Source: Teredinibacter turnerae
GTDB lineage: Bacteria > Pseudomonadota > Gammaproteobacteria > Pseudomonadales > Cellvibrionaceae
NCBI RefSeq assembly: GCF_037935975.1
Contig: NZ_CP149817.1
Span: 2,914,001 to 2,978,000 of the forward strand
DNA length: 64,000 bases
Reading direction: 5' to 3'
The notes under the pieces were generated by a model, which saw only the letters and a program-made list of their open reading frames with translations, had not been told where the DNA came from and searched no databases. This document shows positions 32,601 through 41,100 of the stretch, one piece after another (position 1 is the stretch's first letter; each line of letters opens with the position of its first letter). A program made the position numbers and the translations under genes.

Positions 32601-33665
32601 AGAACTCAGGCCGCTCTCATAAAATGACGTTTTGGTATCGATTTCCTGGGGATTTTTTTTAAGTTTGCTCGCAAGAATATCGAGCACAATTTTTCGAACG
32701 ATGTCTGCGGGAGAGGCGGAAGCATCACCAGTGGCTACTTTCGCTGTGGCAGTTTGCGGCGTTACTTTTTCGCCATTAGGAGCCACCACTGACTCAGGCG
32801 CGACCTCTGTGTTATCCAATAATGAATGGATCAGATCGCTACTGCGAATACGCTTCGCGCCAAAGCGCTCAAATATCAAGGCTATCTCACCGCGCTCGTT
32901 ATATAGATAGATATCGTTGTAAAGAATATCATCAGACTCGGGCCCGCGATTTTCCGAGGGATTATAGACTCGACACTGGTCCTTAAGCGGCTGAAAAACC
33001 TGAATTTGCTCGATATAGATTGGAATATATGCCTGCTCATAAGCAGACATATTGCGGCTGAATGGCACCAGGGTGGCAAAATCCATAAATACCGGCTGGA
33101 GCATAAAGTTGTTCATGGCGCCGCGCGCAAGCTCACCCAATTCAACGCTTGCCAGGGTGCCATGATCCAGATGACTCAATCGCCCCAACGGCTTCATAAA
33201 TTCGTAATGAACAATATCAACGTTGCGTGCAAATGCATAGACTTCATCCGCGTCCATGGACGCGGGCATAGCGGCAGGTATATTAGGAGCAAATAAACGC
33301 TGCCCGGCTGCGGGTACAATACGCGCTTTCAGGTGTTCACGCGCCTGAGACGGCGATTCGCCTTCGGCAAAACTGACAACACGAACTTTAACTTGGTTTA
33401 GGCTACCCTCGAAAGATACGGTGATAGTACGTGAATTTTGTGCGGGTGCCGAATCTAAGCCAAACGACACGGGTTCGCGAAAAATAATTTTTTTCAGTAG
33501 CACCGATTCCGCACTGATGCCCGAGGCGGTAATCGCGCGGTAAATTAAATCGATCAGAAATACGCCCGGCAGTAGCCGTGCGCCGTGCACCAGATGATGG
33601 GCCACGGGATAATCGTCGGATTTTATTTTCGCTTTAACTTCCCGATGAAAATGCTCTTCAAACAT
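18786..33665 (-). CDS. Trans-AT polyketide synthase, second subunit (modules 3C-8N)
   Basis: 4959 aa. Domains by residue: N-terminal DH-like double hot-dog (1-290, His24, Asp195), ACP3 (Ser355), KS4 (482-902, Cys652), DH4 (1065-1310, His1082, Asp1227), KR4 (1530-1775, Tyr1687), ACP4 (Ser1854), KS5 (1955-2357, Cys2104 but both histidines lost), ACP5 (Ser2428), KS6 (2516-2929, Cys2677), KR6 (3040-3528, Tyr3436), ACP6 (Ser3588), KS7 (3660-4075, Cys3823), ACP7 (Ser4280), KS8 (4340-4770, Cys4511) and a docking tail (4935-4959). There is no AT anywhere. An AAGGA site lies six bases before the ATG, and the first subunit stops 43 bp upstream, so the three PKS genes form one operon. A short repetitive Ala-Asn stretch lies in the KR6 structural half. 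Confidence 0.95.
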   Translation of the reverse strand: MFEEHFHREVKAKIKSDDYPVAHHLVHGARLLPGVFLIDLIYRAITASGISAESVLLKKIIFREPVSFGLDSAPAQNSRTITVSFEGSLNQVKVRVVSFAEGESPSQAREHLKARIVPAAGQRLFAPNIPAAMPASMDADEVYAFARNVDIVHYEFMKPLGRLSHLDHGTLASVELGELARGAMNNFMLQPVFMDFATLVPFSRNMSAYEQAYIPIYIEQIQVFQPLKDQCRVYNPSENRGPESDDILYNDIYLYNERGEIALIFERFGAKRIRSSDLIHSLLDNTEVAPESVVAPNGEKVTPQTATAKVATGDASASPADIVRKIVLDILASKLKKNPQEIDTKTSFYESGLSSVDLLDFVSQLESGLELELYPTLLFEHTSVDALHEFLVAEVEEQGVSIVSTVSDTASQHSLTANAQENATAHETATGDQVVPEVETSNDSESLSGSASRTVGFTEIPKPPQMAGELLGEIHGEVPGESTEIAIVGLAARFSHAENVREFWQNLLDEKDLVEEIPSDRWPIAGFYSERGEPGTSNSKWGSFINGVDQFDPLFFALSPVDAERMDPQERHFMQEAWHALEDAAMAPGSERHEKNMGVFCGVMWSDYQLYGHEALLDKQPALASSWFSSIPNRVSYCFDLHGPSMPVDTACSSALYAIHLACDSLRRGECIAALAGAVNLSVHPSKYIKLSALQMLSPTGRCRAFGDDADGYVPGEGVGAVVLVPLARAVEQGQHVYGIVRGSAIAHGGKTAGFSVPNHESQADAFTAALKDAALAPAAIDYLEAHGTGTKIGDPIEVNGVKETFKRFGLNASEGQILTGSVKSNLGHLEAAAGIASLAKVLMAMHHGVIPKSLHTDNLNPLIDFTRTPLTPVQMTLPWPSKGTEPRRAAIASFGAGGANAYLIIEQFQNSIGLSGQTMADQQSWVPLSAHSVGQLLASVNTLKRYLSTDSELSITGISAVLQRGRKRLAHRLVLEARDCSELHGLLSAIQSEPDLLANAGYYDGKKPLAPTFANTLSSAAFAWLTGDSGSHEIVGAPAGYAKFAPLVPGYPFAKKQFWIEGARGFTSVPASQPDTLANDHLVLQHPVLPGVYYLERLLHMHTAKTPLAIQQLKWLAPAVFEAGQEEQLKFVPTESGYQVYYGELQVCSALIVESTINSTTEQHLKWQSPASSVPVQDVDLFYAQLLKLGIEYGPGLRVLTRIQQSEQQVWVNYAKGPLTASAILDAALQTTSLMLSPAQQDEIRLPFTVANLWIAADVHNASKAFIQNVGHNRFDIGIYDDEENAVAVLLGVQLTTTTKTALAELLSKQNAQPLLKFEPQWLQVPPAQNNHERAGVTLVLCETPFEHAVERAFTDVAKGPVLWAVAGSTFMIEPDNVHCVWNTTSDKDYLALANWLREFNRSSTTFIETVIYVRNGLDYARLGFENLLDLMRAWYRLKQKQPVNTVFLHSESHYSDACAVASLAKTAALEFPAFRLKSLEIDTSLNDISTLKTAWSESHLDSGVHVRYVGGARYEKRMQPCVPAAASVNQLKNFRNGGTYVITGGLGGLGIIFARYLATHYKANLVLVGRRELGTAATTRCDEIADCGGRAIYMSADISENTDVAAVLHKTRESFGELHGWIHSAGVIRDALLPFKTPDQISEVLTPKVTATKALHQALRNQTLDFVLLCSSVSAVLGSKGQADYSAANGFMDGFAEAVSHPAQPWISVNWPLWKDGGMQIAEKDLDVLQAAGLDVLTTDAGMQTFERAVIGSTATVLEMPGDLAKFITRFEQVENQRFPALVATEEHARTGVAERLELQSNNPASVAKPQKSEGSSEDFMPQLRAILSELLKLDDDDIVDDEPLDSYGIDSVQTVSLLESIEKAFDIAISVIEFSGLNTLQKLAAYITDQHPPSTMTEDAETVGEEQTIASLNRTTSDTVLSAPAVEPLIKSKTQATQRIATDVANGSNTDSCPREQDIAIIGLATRFPGAENLAQLWSALQQSLPTTPIAYGDLCAQRGYPFISEIAALPVFSLAQTADRHTSALPYEQSVLQALMNELLVSASLEREAYRDKSVGVFLGASSPAWQGSTLDQMLTSSLATQLSRAVGFTGPAMVVDSACSSFMSALYQGCQAIRTGDTDLSVVGAVNLLSNPHIVAAMAEKGMLSADGLTRLFDTDAKGFGLSEGAGLFLLKPHLKALSDGDNVLAVISGISVQNEGISPSQSLPNAKNLQRMMQRTLMQSGVNANAVSYVDISGVGDQLIDVVELETIHTTYVGDAEFDDCVVCSAKAHYGTALPASGMLSLARCILAMHQGCYPPQPNLNTLAPRMPFRDGHFYPTTQPKLWPQTAIPRTAAINNMGMGGTHGHVILQQGAGRLELNGDRPVDMSPSAAQSVSGVSSQESPATKQDVAAAWSSVLVIWLQKRCDDTSLHESRTFEELALGSVEIAELMAFIESDINQPLSPSVFFDNPTIAQLAEHIVRKSGSAPGFAVQERESPVAEDVNRFNSNADGLSGGAKPSAPASVPATAPVIPNLAITGMAVRLPQANSLDDFWQLIKNGRVVLKPVKNARPELASSDTNRYAALLDSVRGFDGEFFGLSPRECNLLDPQVRLALQTVYHAIEDANLASTIRGSNTGVFAGISFRDYEHLLRHNGPDKIEAHESTGNAATMLANRISYTFNLKGPSVVVDTACSSSLVAFHQACNALRMGECEQAIVLGASLLLSPWHFEHMESLGALSPSGKCAVFDAAADGYIPGEAIVAVVLQTQSAGHSHPQTHLQNSYAEVIASAVNHAGKTNSITVPGVSQQAALLSHCWSKAGMLPGYIETHGTGTPMGDPIEVDAIARAFNDSNDAVEPCYLGSVKANLGHTEAAAGLTGLIKAVLVTKHGIIPPQAAFTEQNKKIILPSQLKISSTESTWDQLIERRISGISSFGFGGANAHVLLRGVKNSVSLSTQSPQLCVVSARNRDALMNSIRRLRHWIATHRSEELAGIASALAQRDVFAERMAFVANNIDELLSHFDRALADGFQQSCVGYIDENLDRAASGFVARGTPPEISITRALPAHLPGYGFVEQDYWFSESKTAYSPGPDSATTTAVDATPQLAFYEQNWTRQPLETSECKPDHSLWLCSPDVLKSIEAGALSAGISAQCKLLALESIAEQCAAFAGPIKIVLSANANANGNQELQSDGQFKVVKLFQEVLASGHADTELVYIDRHDLPAAESLMMSGFALSASAIKPGVSLRTIFGGLSDAELLSELCSDQGPVSVHYHNGERGFYRPQKISLADATARIAQNKTSGFKVGGTYVITGGMGKLGQLLARQLVNEYKANIILLGRRPIDGISHDFCRSLSHNANAVVYLQADVTQAESLLGALTFAEQRFGKLDAVLHAAGCLIEGPLMSKSASDFRTTLASKVSGLDNLLSAAKKLKAFPRILAFSSTSAVIPSAQLADYSMANAYMDHRCRACFAQGLPVVAVQLPYWQNGGMQADAATLDLIQAQTGFLPLPDQLGFNALGMAAAQDSSVVLIAYGDAEKIHAVLDAAIMRRKRLPIALPSTAASSYAVTDNAANSTDTEQVLLQLVQDVLALKKRPALTTPLADLGFESITVIEFTRRVKTSLGVELSGADIYSYRTLQDYFTFIQSQVVVDPSPSEQVENTAQHQSGFNRVGSESVTTSENQAQEILLVGMAGRFPGAQDLMQFWQNQLAGKDVIQETFPERMVGELQPTITGAGFVSRVDDFDAGFFNQTQVQAEQTDPQQRLLLQSTWHALEDAGVTAESLSGCNVGVFIGISNIEYREVLAAFASHNGHNVSGTSLSMSANSISYFFNWTGPSETVDTGCSSSLVALHRARKALDDGDCDWAVVGGANLLLSKNSFKACEDAGMLSKNQRCYTFDARANGYVRGEGVGVVLLKGKSVTTPTAPAYAALKNTGINHNGKGQSLTAPSAIAQSELLQQVYSNRNLNIDNLDYIECHGTATELGDPIEINGLKLAFDALGQSPTQCALGTVKTHIGHLESAAGIAGLIRTALALHTRQRPANLHFQTLNPHIRLANSPFYIQTECEPWSGAGQRLAGVSSFGFGGVNAHAVLGSVNNTTASAQTNQRLLFVWSAKTEESLRQQLINFKNWLEQQPAPCLASVAFTLANHRSAFTQRAALEAQSVAEILSAINDFEHQRESALAFCKNPAKANGWHQAELAVPWLNGETGARVEFSDNLPVSRIPGYAFEQTPCWPQNYRASEQTAPPISPAPQHTAEPPSVVHDLAAVRKKVRDIFIEVTRQPFNDATPDKQFDELAIDSITGLTLVNKLAEYFGPVSKTLLFEHKTIAELTDYFSQRKIADFRPAVSAADLPQSLSANNSDIAIVGMAGQFASADNPEALWQMLSEHGSGIREVPAERFDWRAIFGNPQEDDSKTNCKWGGFVNNVDLFDPAFFGISPKEAEAMDPQQRLFLTACYQTLEEAGYNPSALKGKKGGVFAGVSALDYIHVAERAGRERSMHTASGLAHTVVANRVSYFFGFTGPSEIVDTACSSSLVAIHRAIRALQHNECDFALAGGVNLTLTEELFVAFGQSGFLSPTGRCHSFSDQADGYIRGEGCGVVMLKRRADALKDGDDIRGIIRGSGVNHGGRVRSLSVPNPGAQAELVEQVWREANVSPADISYIEAHGTGTSLGDPIEIEGLKKACEKLAVAAGQPSIAVGALKANIGHLESAAGVAGLIKILLCMRQQELPAIAGLERLNPYLELENTPLTLLQKNTPWPVPEQGARIAALSSFGFGGTNAHMVVEAPDHVVRDTANSVSVDALADGCWLPLSAHSETELNSYIAILTAFFAVLEKTGWPTLAQCAWVLQTVHDARDTRVLIFAKSVDDFVKHLTEWGGLQQFDQVGVPADLTPWLKGEQDSWPESRVSDKPSHHKALPARPFGGERYWHPEDGSSRGQTTAVGPVANDMVANENWRDVLTRLAEGDIDLDTSNAAIQL
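20712..22688 (-). other. PKS module 7: KS7-ACP7
   Basis: KS7 has DTGCSSS (Gly instead of Ala before the Cys), ECHGTAT and THIGHLE, so the catalytic triad is present and elongation is expected. No reductive domain lies between it and ACP7 (AIDSI). The predicted product is a beta-keto unit unless a trans-acting enzyme changes it. Confidence 0.8.
22791..26120 (-). other. PKS module 6: KS6-KR6-ACP6
   Basis: KS6 has DTACSSS, ETHGTGT and ANLGHTE. KR6 has ITGGMGKLG, a catalytic Ser in FSSTSAV, and Tyr3436 and Asn in DYSMAN. It lacks the Asp of the B-type loop (LIEGPL), so A-type stereochemistry is tentatively predicted. ACP6 has GFESI. The expected product is a beta-hydroxy unit of opposite configuration to module 8. 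Confidence 0.8.
26271..27803 (-). other. PKS module 5: KS5 (both catalytic His lost) - ACP5
   Basis: KS5 has DSACSSF with Cys2104. The EAHGTGT position reads DISGVGD (Ser2239), and the SNIGHLE position reads AHYGTALP (Thr2278). Neither catalytic histidine is present, so decarboxylative condensation should be impossible. The rest of the fold is full length but diverged. ACP5 keeps its attachment serine (LGSVEI). This is a chain-transfer module. Confidence 0.85.
27995..32222 (-). other. PKS module 4: KS4-DH4-KR4-ACP4
   Basis: KS4 has DTACSSA, EAHGTGT and SNLGHLE. DH4 has His1082 but Gln in place of the Gly of HxxxGxxxxP, and Asp1227 in LDAALQ. KR4 has ITGGLGGLG, CSSVSAV and DYSAAN, with IRDA suggesting B-type. 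ACP4 is GIDSV. The expected product is an enoyl unit, or a saturated one if the trans-ER acts. Confidence 0.82.
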
Positions 33666-35127
33666 TTGTAGTCCTTATCGCGCGAAGGGGGTCAATGGCA
33701 GCTCGTTGCTAGAGCCATTCCAGTGCGAGAATGCCTTCGGATGAAGCGACTGAAGCCGCTGAAGCCGAAGCGCGTTTGTGTGTCACCGTTTGACCCGCAG
33801 ATTCGAGCCAGAAGCGTCTGAGATTAAATTTGGGAGCAGGCAAACTTACGCGAGTACCACTGCGGCCTGTCGCTCGATTGCTTACACAAATATGACAATT
33901 GGTCCCACCAAAACCAAACGCGCTGATTCCCGCATAAATGGAATCCTGATTTGCGAGCGTTTTGGGTTTATTTGCGGGTACCAGTGGCGAGCGTTCAAAG
34001 TTAAAACGAGGGTTCGGCTCACCACAGTGAAGTGTCTCAGGAACAAACCCGTTTTGAACCACAAGCACTGTTTTGATAAATGCCGCAACACCCGCAGCAC
34101 CCATTAAATGACCTACATTGGATTTAACACTGCCCACGGCGACCTGACCTTGTGGTACTTGTAAACCATCCAAAATAGACGCCATGGCTTTAAGTTCAAT
34201 AGGGTCACCAATCATGGTGCCTGTCCCGTGCGCTTCAATATATTGCAGATGTGCAACGGCCTCAGGAACAGCGGAATAAATACCTGCCAGCAACGCTTTT
34301 TGTGCTTCGAGATTTGGCGTTGTTAAACCCATCGTATGGCCATCGTTATTTACCGCGGACGCTTCGACTACGGCACATATTGTGTCGTTGTCTCGCAACG
34401 CATCCTGCAGCCGCTTCAGAACGACCATACCGGCGCCTTCGCCCGGCACAAATCCATTGGCATTTTTTGAGAAGGTTTGACACAGACCATCTGGCGACAA
34501 TGCGCCTGCTGCGCTCAATTTTAAATAAGGCGTCTGATCCAGAAGAACTTCAACACCTCCTGCTATCGCCATATCGATATCACCCAGCGCGAGATCACGC
34601 GCTGCGTTATGGATACTCAACAAAGAGGATGTACAGGCTGCGTCCATTACATAACAAGGCCCGGTGAAGTTATAAACATGGGCCAGGTGAGCCGCCATAA
34701 AATTTTGATTTAAGCCTGTGGCGGTCGCAGCGTTGCTGACATGATCCAGGCCGTAATGGCCGCGATTGCCGCCAACATAGACACCACAACGTGTACCCCA
34801 CACATCGTCTTTGCTATAGCCAGCGTGTGCAATCGCTTCGGCGCTGGTCAACAAACTCAACCGAGTGAGCGGATCGATGTACGCAGCCTGCTCCGTTGGG
34901 ATACTGAAAAAATCGGGATCAAACAGATCTACCCCGTCGACAAAACCGCCCCACTTACTGATAGATTTACCCTGTTCCTGTTCCTTCGAAAATAACGACG
35001 CCACATCGAAACGATCGTCTGGCACTTCAGTCACACTGCATACAGACTGCATCAGGTTTTGCCAAAACTCCGTCAGTGATCCAGCGCCGGGAAAACGGCA
35101 CGCCATGCCAATTACCGCGACTTTGTC
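32481..35127 (-). other. PKS module 3, split: KS3 (first subunit) | DH-like-ACP3 (second subunit)
   Basis: KS3 has DAACTSS rather than DTACSSS, with EAHGTGT and SNVGHLM, so Cys4232 and both histidines are present. The second subunit starts directly with a double hot-dog domain (HxxxGxxxLP with His24; Asp195 in FMDFAT, the usual Gln missing) and an ACP with GLSSV. There is no KR. It could dehydrate the hydroxyl made by module 2, act on an elongated chain, or be a branching-type KS-B-ACP module. Sequence alone does not decide. Confidence 0.65.
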
Positions 35128-38100
35128 GGCGTGTTCAACAGCAGTAGATGCTTGTTCGCGCGAAGGGGTTGGTGCTGTGGCAGCGCTGAATGAACTTTGA
35201 TCGACCGTTGGTACGCTATTTACACCCAACTCCTCATTCAGAAAATCAGCCAACTGAGCCAGCGTGGGGTGTTCCAAAATTGCCGACGGCGGCATAACGC
35301 ATTTGAATTTGGTTTCAATAGCGCGCACTAAATCAGCAATCAAAATCGAATCGATACCTAAATCGCTAAAGCTCGCTTCTGCTGCAAGGTTCTCTTGGGC
35401 AATCAATAATTTTTCGGCGAACAATGTAGTCAGGCGGGCAAGTAGATCGCTCGAATCAGTACTGGGTTGGTCCGTTGTCGCTGACGAAGCGATGTTTTCA
35501 CCTCTCAGGTTACTCGCTTCAGAAGCCCCTGCGGACATCGCTGATGGTGATTTTTGCGGGAATAAATTGAGAGGTAGTGAGATATCCAGATGCGGAAGTA
35601 ACAAAACATCGTGCAGACGTCCGTCAATGGCCGCTTGCATAATAACCCGTAAAAACTGATCGGCTTGATCCTCTGTAAGACAAGCCAGCCCCGTGTTTTG
35701 ATAGCGTTCAGAGGTTATTACCGGCATTCCGCCACTTTCGTGGCTGGGCCACAAAACGCTAACAAAGCCGGAATTAGAATAATGCTCTGCTTGCTCGGCG
35801 ATCCATGAATTAAGCGCGCCATTCGCCGGGCCGTAGTCGCTGCGACCTGCAGTTAATACCGGCACAACTGAAGAGACAGACGAATAAGCGATAAAAAATT
35901 GTAGTTTGGCTGGGTCCAGGTGGGGCTTCAGCTCTTCACACAGCCGCTGAGCTAACTCGGTTTTCGGCAACAGGCATTTCTCGAAACTGCTGCTGGACTT
36001 ATTGATAAACGCCAAGTCGCCCTGAGTATCGACGCCCGCACAGTGGATAACACCCGCTACAACGAGCCGCTCGCTTTGCAAACGCGTTTTAAGGTCGTTG
36101 ACGCTGCTACTATAAATTACTGTTGCACCTTTTTCGCTGAGTGTGCGAACAACAGTTTCTACATTCTCATCCAAAGGCTTTCTGCCCAGTAAGATCAACT
36201 GGCGTGCGCCACAAGAGATAAGCAGCTTCGCCGCGACAACACCCAGACCTCCTGTACCGCCGGTTACTACATAAACCGCGTCTGCTCGTAAAAATACCGA
36301 ACTGGAATTTGTGGATAGTGTGATCGGCTCAAACTGTCTGACATTACGCGAACCTGATCGCCGCGAGACTGATTGCTGGGTAGTCGGCTGCATCGCTTCC
36401 TGCTCCAACACGGCCTCAAACTCTCGAATAACAGGGCAAGATTCGAGCTGTAACTGGTGCGTTTGAATATTTTTGTATTCAACACCCAAACCTGCGTATA
36501 GCGTTTCGAACCAGGCACTTTGCGGGGACCCGTTACTACCGGACAAATGCCAGAAGTGTACACCCGCATTTTGCCCCCTTCCCTGCCAGGCCCGCATACA
36601 GCTTTGCAATAATTGGACGCGCTGCAACCAAAACCCACTGGACGCGGTAGCTTCCTGAGTAGCCGTAAAATCAAATGCGTCTATCACCCAATCCGGTCTA
36701 ATGTGCCGATGCTCCAATAATTGGATGAACTGCGCCATTGGATTTTCGGCATTAAGATCAATTTCCAGCTCAGTCTTACTCAGCCTTGGGTAAAGCCCTG
36801 AAAATCGCACAATGTGCCAGTTGTGCCGTGGGCTTTGCGCGATGCGTTCGTGCCACAGCACACTTTCATCGTCGCGTACTAACAACAAAATGGTCCGGGT
36901 GTATGGCACGATCGAAGCCGCGTTGGATTCGAGCGGACACGATTCCCAGGCCGGGCGGTAAAACACCGCCTCAGTGACCGGTTTTTCATCCGAGCGGTGC
37001 TTGCCCTCTGAGTCGTGGCTGGCAATAGTCGGTTTTGCGCCTAACAGCTCAATACTGCAATCCCGGCGATTAAATCGGGTTAATGGGAAAGGTGTTCGAT
37101 GCATGGGCAACGCAGTAGCACCCGCCGCTTGCCAGTCAATATTCAACCCTTGCAACCAGCGTGCGCCTAACTCGGCCCACGCTCCTTCTTCAATAAGCGC
37201 TTTGAGTGGCCTTTCGGTGATTTCTGTTTCATTCAAATTGGCCACAACAGCGCCGGAAATAAACTGTGAAACCTGGTATTGCAATTGCGATAGACTGGAC
37301 ACCAAAAACGCTGCTCGATGTTTATAGCTACCGCGCGCTACTCGCGATGTATATGCAAGCGCGGCGAGTTGATTCTCGGCCAGACTTGCTGCTATGGCCT
37401 GCAAGTTCTGAAGTTGCTCAACGAGCAGAGACTCCGATACCGCTGATACAATAATCAGCTCCATTGAGCGTGCATGTGTTTGCGCTGTTTCAACTGTATC
37501 TGTCGATGGCGCTTGCTCCAGAACAATATGCCCGTTAACCCCACCAAAGCCAAATGAGCTAAGGCCGGCTCGCAGTGGCAAACCGTTATCTCCGCCCCAT
37601 GATCGCGTTTCATGTAAAAACTCAAATGGCAAAGTGGCTGTATTGACTAAGCTGTTTATCGGCTCACCGTGAAGCGATTTCGGTAAAATCTGGTGCTGAA
37701 GCGACAGCACCAATTTTATAAGCCCTGCCATCCCGGCCGCGCTCTCAAGGTGCCCAATGTTTGTTTTAACCGTGCCGGTGTAACGCGGATGTTGCACAGG
37801 TGCAGACCCAAATACCTGAGTCAAACCTTCCAGCTCAATGGGGTCACCCAGTTGGGTGCCCGTGCCATGTGCTTCGACGTAGCTAATCGTATCGGGACTT
37901 AATTGCGCATCTTTAAGAGCCTGCTGAATCACCTTGGCTTGCGCATTTGCACTGGGCGCTGTCAGCGACTGGCCGTGGCCGCCATGATTTACGGCGGTGC
38001 CACGAATTAGCGCTAAAATAGGGTCTTTATCGGCGAGCGCTCGGTGGAGTGTTTTAATAAACACCATGCCACCGCCCTCACCTCGTACATAGCCATCCGC

Positions 38101-41100
38101 ATTGGCGGAAAAGGTATGGCAACGGCCAGTCGGCGATAGCATGCCAGCTTCAGTGAACGCGTTAAACATCACATCCGACAGTAACGCATTCACGCCCCCG
38201 ACCAGCGCAGCAGTACACTCGCCCGTGCGCAACGCTTTTACGGCACGGTTCATAGCGACCAACGAACTGGAACAGGCGGTGTCGACCGATTCGCTGGGAC
38301 CGTTGAGGTTAAGCAAATACGAAATACGGTTGGACGCCAGACAATGAACATTACCGGTTGCCAAATGAGAGACAGGTTGCTGCCCAATATCGTGTAATCG
38401 CTGAAGGTGGTCGTGCAGGGTTATCCCGACAAAAACGCCGGTTGCACTGCCCGAAAGTGATTTAGGATGGTAACCTGCGTGCTCTACGGCCTGCCAGGCA
38501 AGCTCCATGAGCAAGCGATGCTGCGGGTCCATTAATACCGCTTCGCGGCCAGTAATCTTAAAAAACTCCGGATCAAACTGCTCCAAGCCATCAACCAGAC
38601 CTGCAAAATATTGCCGCGCCTCATTACCAAATCGTTCTTGCGGAACCGGCGTTACCCTATCCACGCCCGACACCAGGTTCCGCCAAAAAGTTTCGAGTGA
38701 GTCTGCACCTGGAAAGCGGCCAGCCATGCCGACAATAGCGATTGTACGCTCGTCAAATTCCAGTTCTCTGGCCGGGGTTTTCCCGGGCGCAGCTAATGCC
38801 ACTGACAGAGCAGGTACTGAATTGCCATCGCTTACCGCAACCGAGGGTTTTTCCGGTTCAGGCACAACCGTTGTAATCACTTCGTCAACAGTTTTTTCAC
38901 AAGCCACGGAACCGTGCGTTGACTGTTGATTAACGGTACTCTCGCCTGACAACTGCTGGCGGGGTAACGGGGGTATACCTGCTTGCGAAACTGCGGTAGT
39001 AGGCGCAGCTAGCTGCATTTTTTTGGCAATTTTTTCGCCGAAGCGTTCGAGTAACGCATCCGCCAGCCCGCTCAACGTTGGGTAATCGAAAAATAGTACG
39101 GGGCTTATCCCCAAGCCATAATCTGCGTTTAAGCGATCAGCAAAGTCGGAAAGGGAAATGGAGTCAAAGCCATAGCTGGATAAATCTTCGTCAGCCTCTA
39201 ATACACCTTCCGGTAGGGATAATAATTCGTTGGTGTGATCAAACAGGTTCTCTAACAATTGCGCTCTTACGTCTACCGGGTCCGGTACGAAAACGTCGCC
39301 TGTTGCGGCTTCGCTTGGATCGCCTGCTGATGGCGCATGCTCGGTGTTCGCCATGACCGCTGCCACCGCAGAATGAGGCAGACTGATATTAAATGCTCGC
39401 GCTATTTTCTCTCCGTCCCCCGGTAGATATATAACGTGAGGTGAGTGAGAGGCATCCGCCATGGCCTGCTCTAATACCGCCAAGCCATTCTCTGGCAAAA
39501 TGTAACCGAAGCCAAACCGCTGGTTATGCTCGACTAAATCCTCCTTATCAGCAGCCATTCCGGTATTCCGCCATAGCGGCCAACTGACACTAAGCACCGG
39601 CGTTTTTCTGCTATCGGCTCCAGCAGACAATGAAGCAGTTTCCTTCGGTGTATCTTGCCCGCGAGCGAGCGCTTCCCGCGCCAGCGCATCAAGAAAGCCG
39701 TTGGCCATGGCATAGTTACTTTGGCCTATATTGCCAACAACAGACGCAATCGACGATCCCAATATCAACCATGCATTTGGGCAATCGGTTAGTTTGCTAA
39801 GTAAGTTTTTAGCACCGGTAATCTTGGGCTTTAAAACACGGCTTATACTTTCCTGCGTTTGATTAACCAGTCGATCATCGTGAACCGTACCGGCCAAATG
39901 GATAACGCCGTTCAGTTCGCCCAGATTACGCTTAATCCAATCGAATACGCCCTCAGATTGCGCAGCGTTCGTTATATCCGCCTGTATGTAATTCACGCCC
40001 GGCAGCCTATCAAGCAACGGGGAAACTGTCTCCGGCGCCCGACGCCCTGTGATGACAATCTTTGCCTGATATCGCGCTTGTATCTGCATCGCAAGCGCCT
40101 CCGTTACACCACCAAGGCCAGTAAGCCAATAAATACCTCCCACGGAAAAGCCGATGGATTGCCCTGAACCTTGCTCTGCGTTTGCGTCCAAAGACGTGTA
40201 ATTTAGGCTGTATAGTTCACCCTGTACCTCTTTGAACGCCAGGCTGCTCTCGGCTGTGAGTACATCTTTAAAAAGTGTTTCCCACGCGAGCCCTGTAATA
40301 AACGTTTTTAGAATGAACTGATCCGTTTCGTGCAGCATTGCTCGGCCAAAGCTCGCATAGGATTGCGCCAAAGCTTGCACGTCAGCAGTATCACTATCGC
40401 TAGCAACGACTATATATTCGGTACCGGAGGGGTATTGGCGATAAACATCCAGCACCGGAAGGAAATCTACGTCCGCTAAATAAGGAGACGCACAGTCCAC
40501 GAACAGTCGTTTCGCCTTGCCCAACTGAGGTAGCTGCGGTATTTGTTTTCCAGACACCGGCACCTCTAAAATTGGTGCGCCGTTACAAGCGATGGCAAGG
40601 CGTTCCACGACATTTTTTGATGAGGATAGCGGATGGGTAATAACCACCACATCCACATTATTGAAATCGGTCGCTGGAGTCTGTGATCGATCGACAGGTG
40701 TCCATTGACTGCAGTAAAAATCGCTAGCAGCGACATTTCGAGAATGGTTATCGCTGGGCTTCAGTCTCCCAGTGGCAACGGCTTCTGTTTGCGAGGCCGT
40801 ATCCGATTTACTTGCCAGCAAGGTAAGTCCTTGCATTACCAGCAGAGGATTTCCTTGAGAATCGTAAAATCCTAACTCGCAGGTAATCCGTTGTGCGCTG
40901 CGGTGTTGTAGGTTTGCGACAGAAAATACCCGCGAAGGCCAGCGTTTACTGCATACGATAATTTTATCGCAAGCGTAGGGCAATAAAGTTTGCGGTGCAT
41001 TATTCGCTATGATTGTGGTTTGCAGGCCCGCGTCTAAAAGTCCACTGGATAGACTCCACGGATCACCCGCGGTGGTTTTTTGCTGTATTATGCGGCCCAG

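Noticed and set aside
18786-33665. Beta-branching (HMG-synthase) cassette in the PKS
   Set aside because: No HMG-CoA synthase, ECH or decarboxylating KS gene is present in the window, and no ACP shows the branching-type Trp signature.
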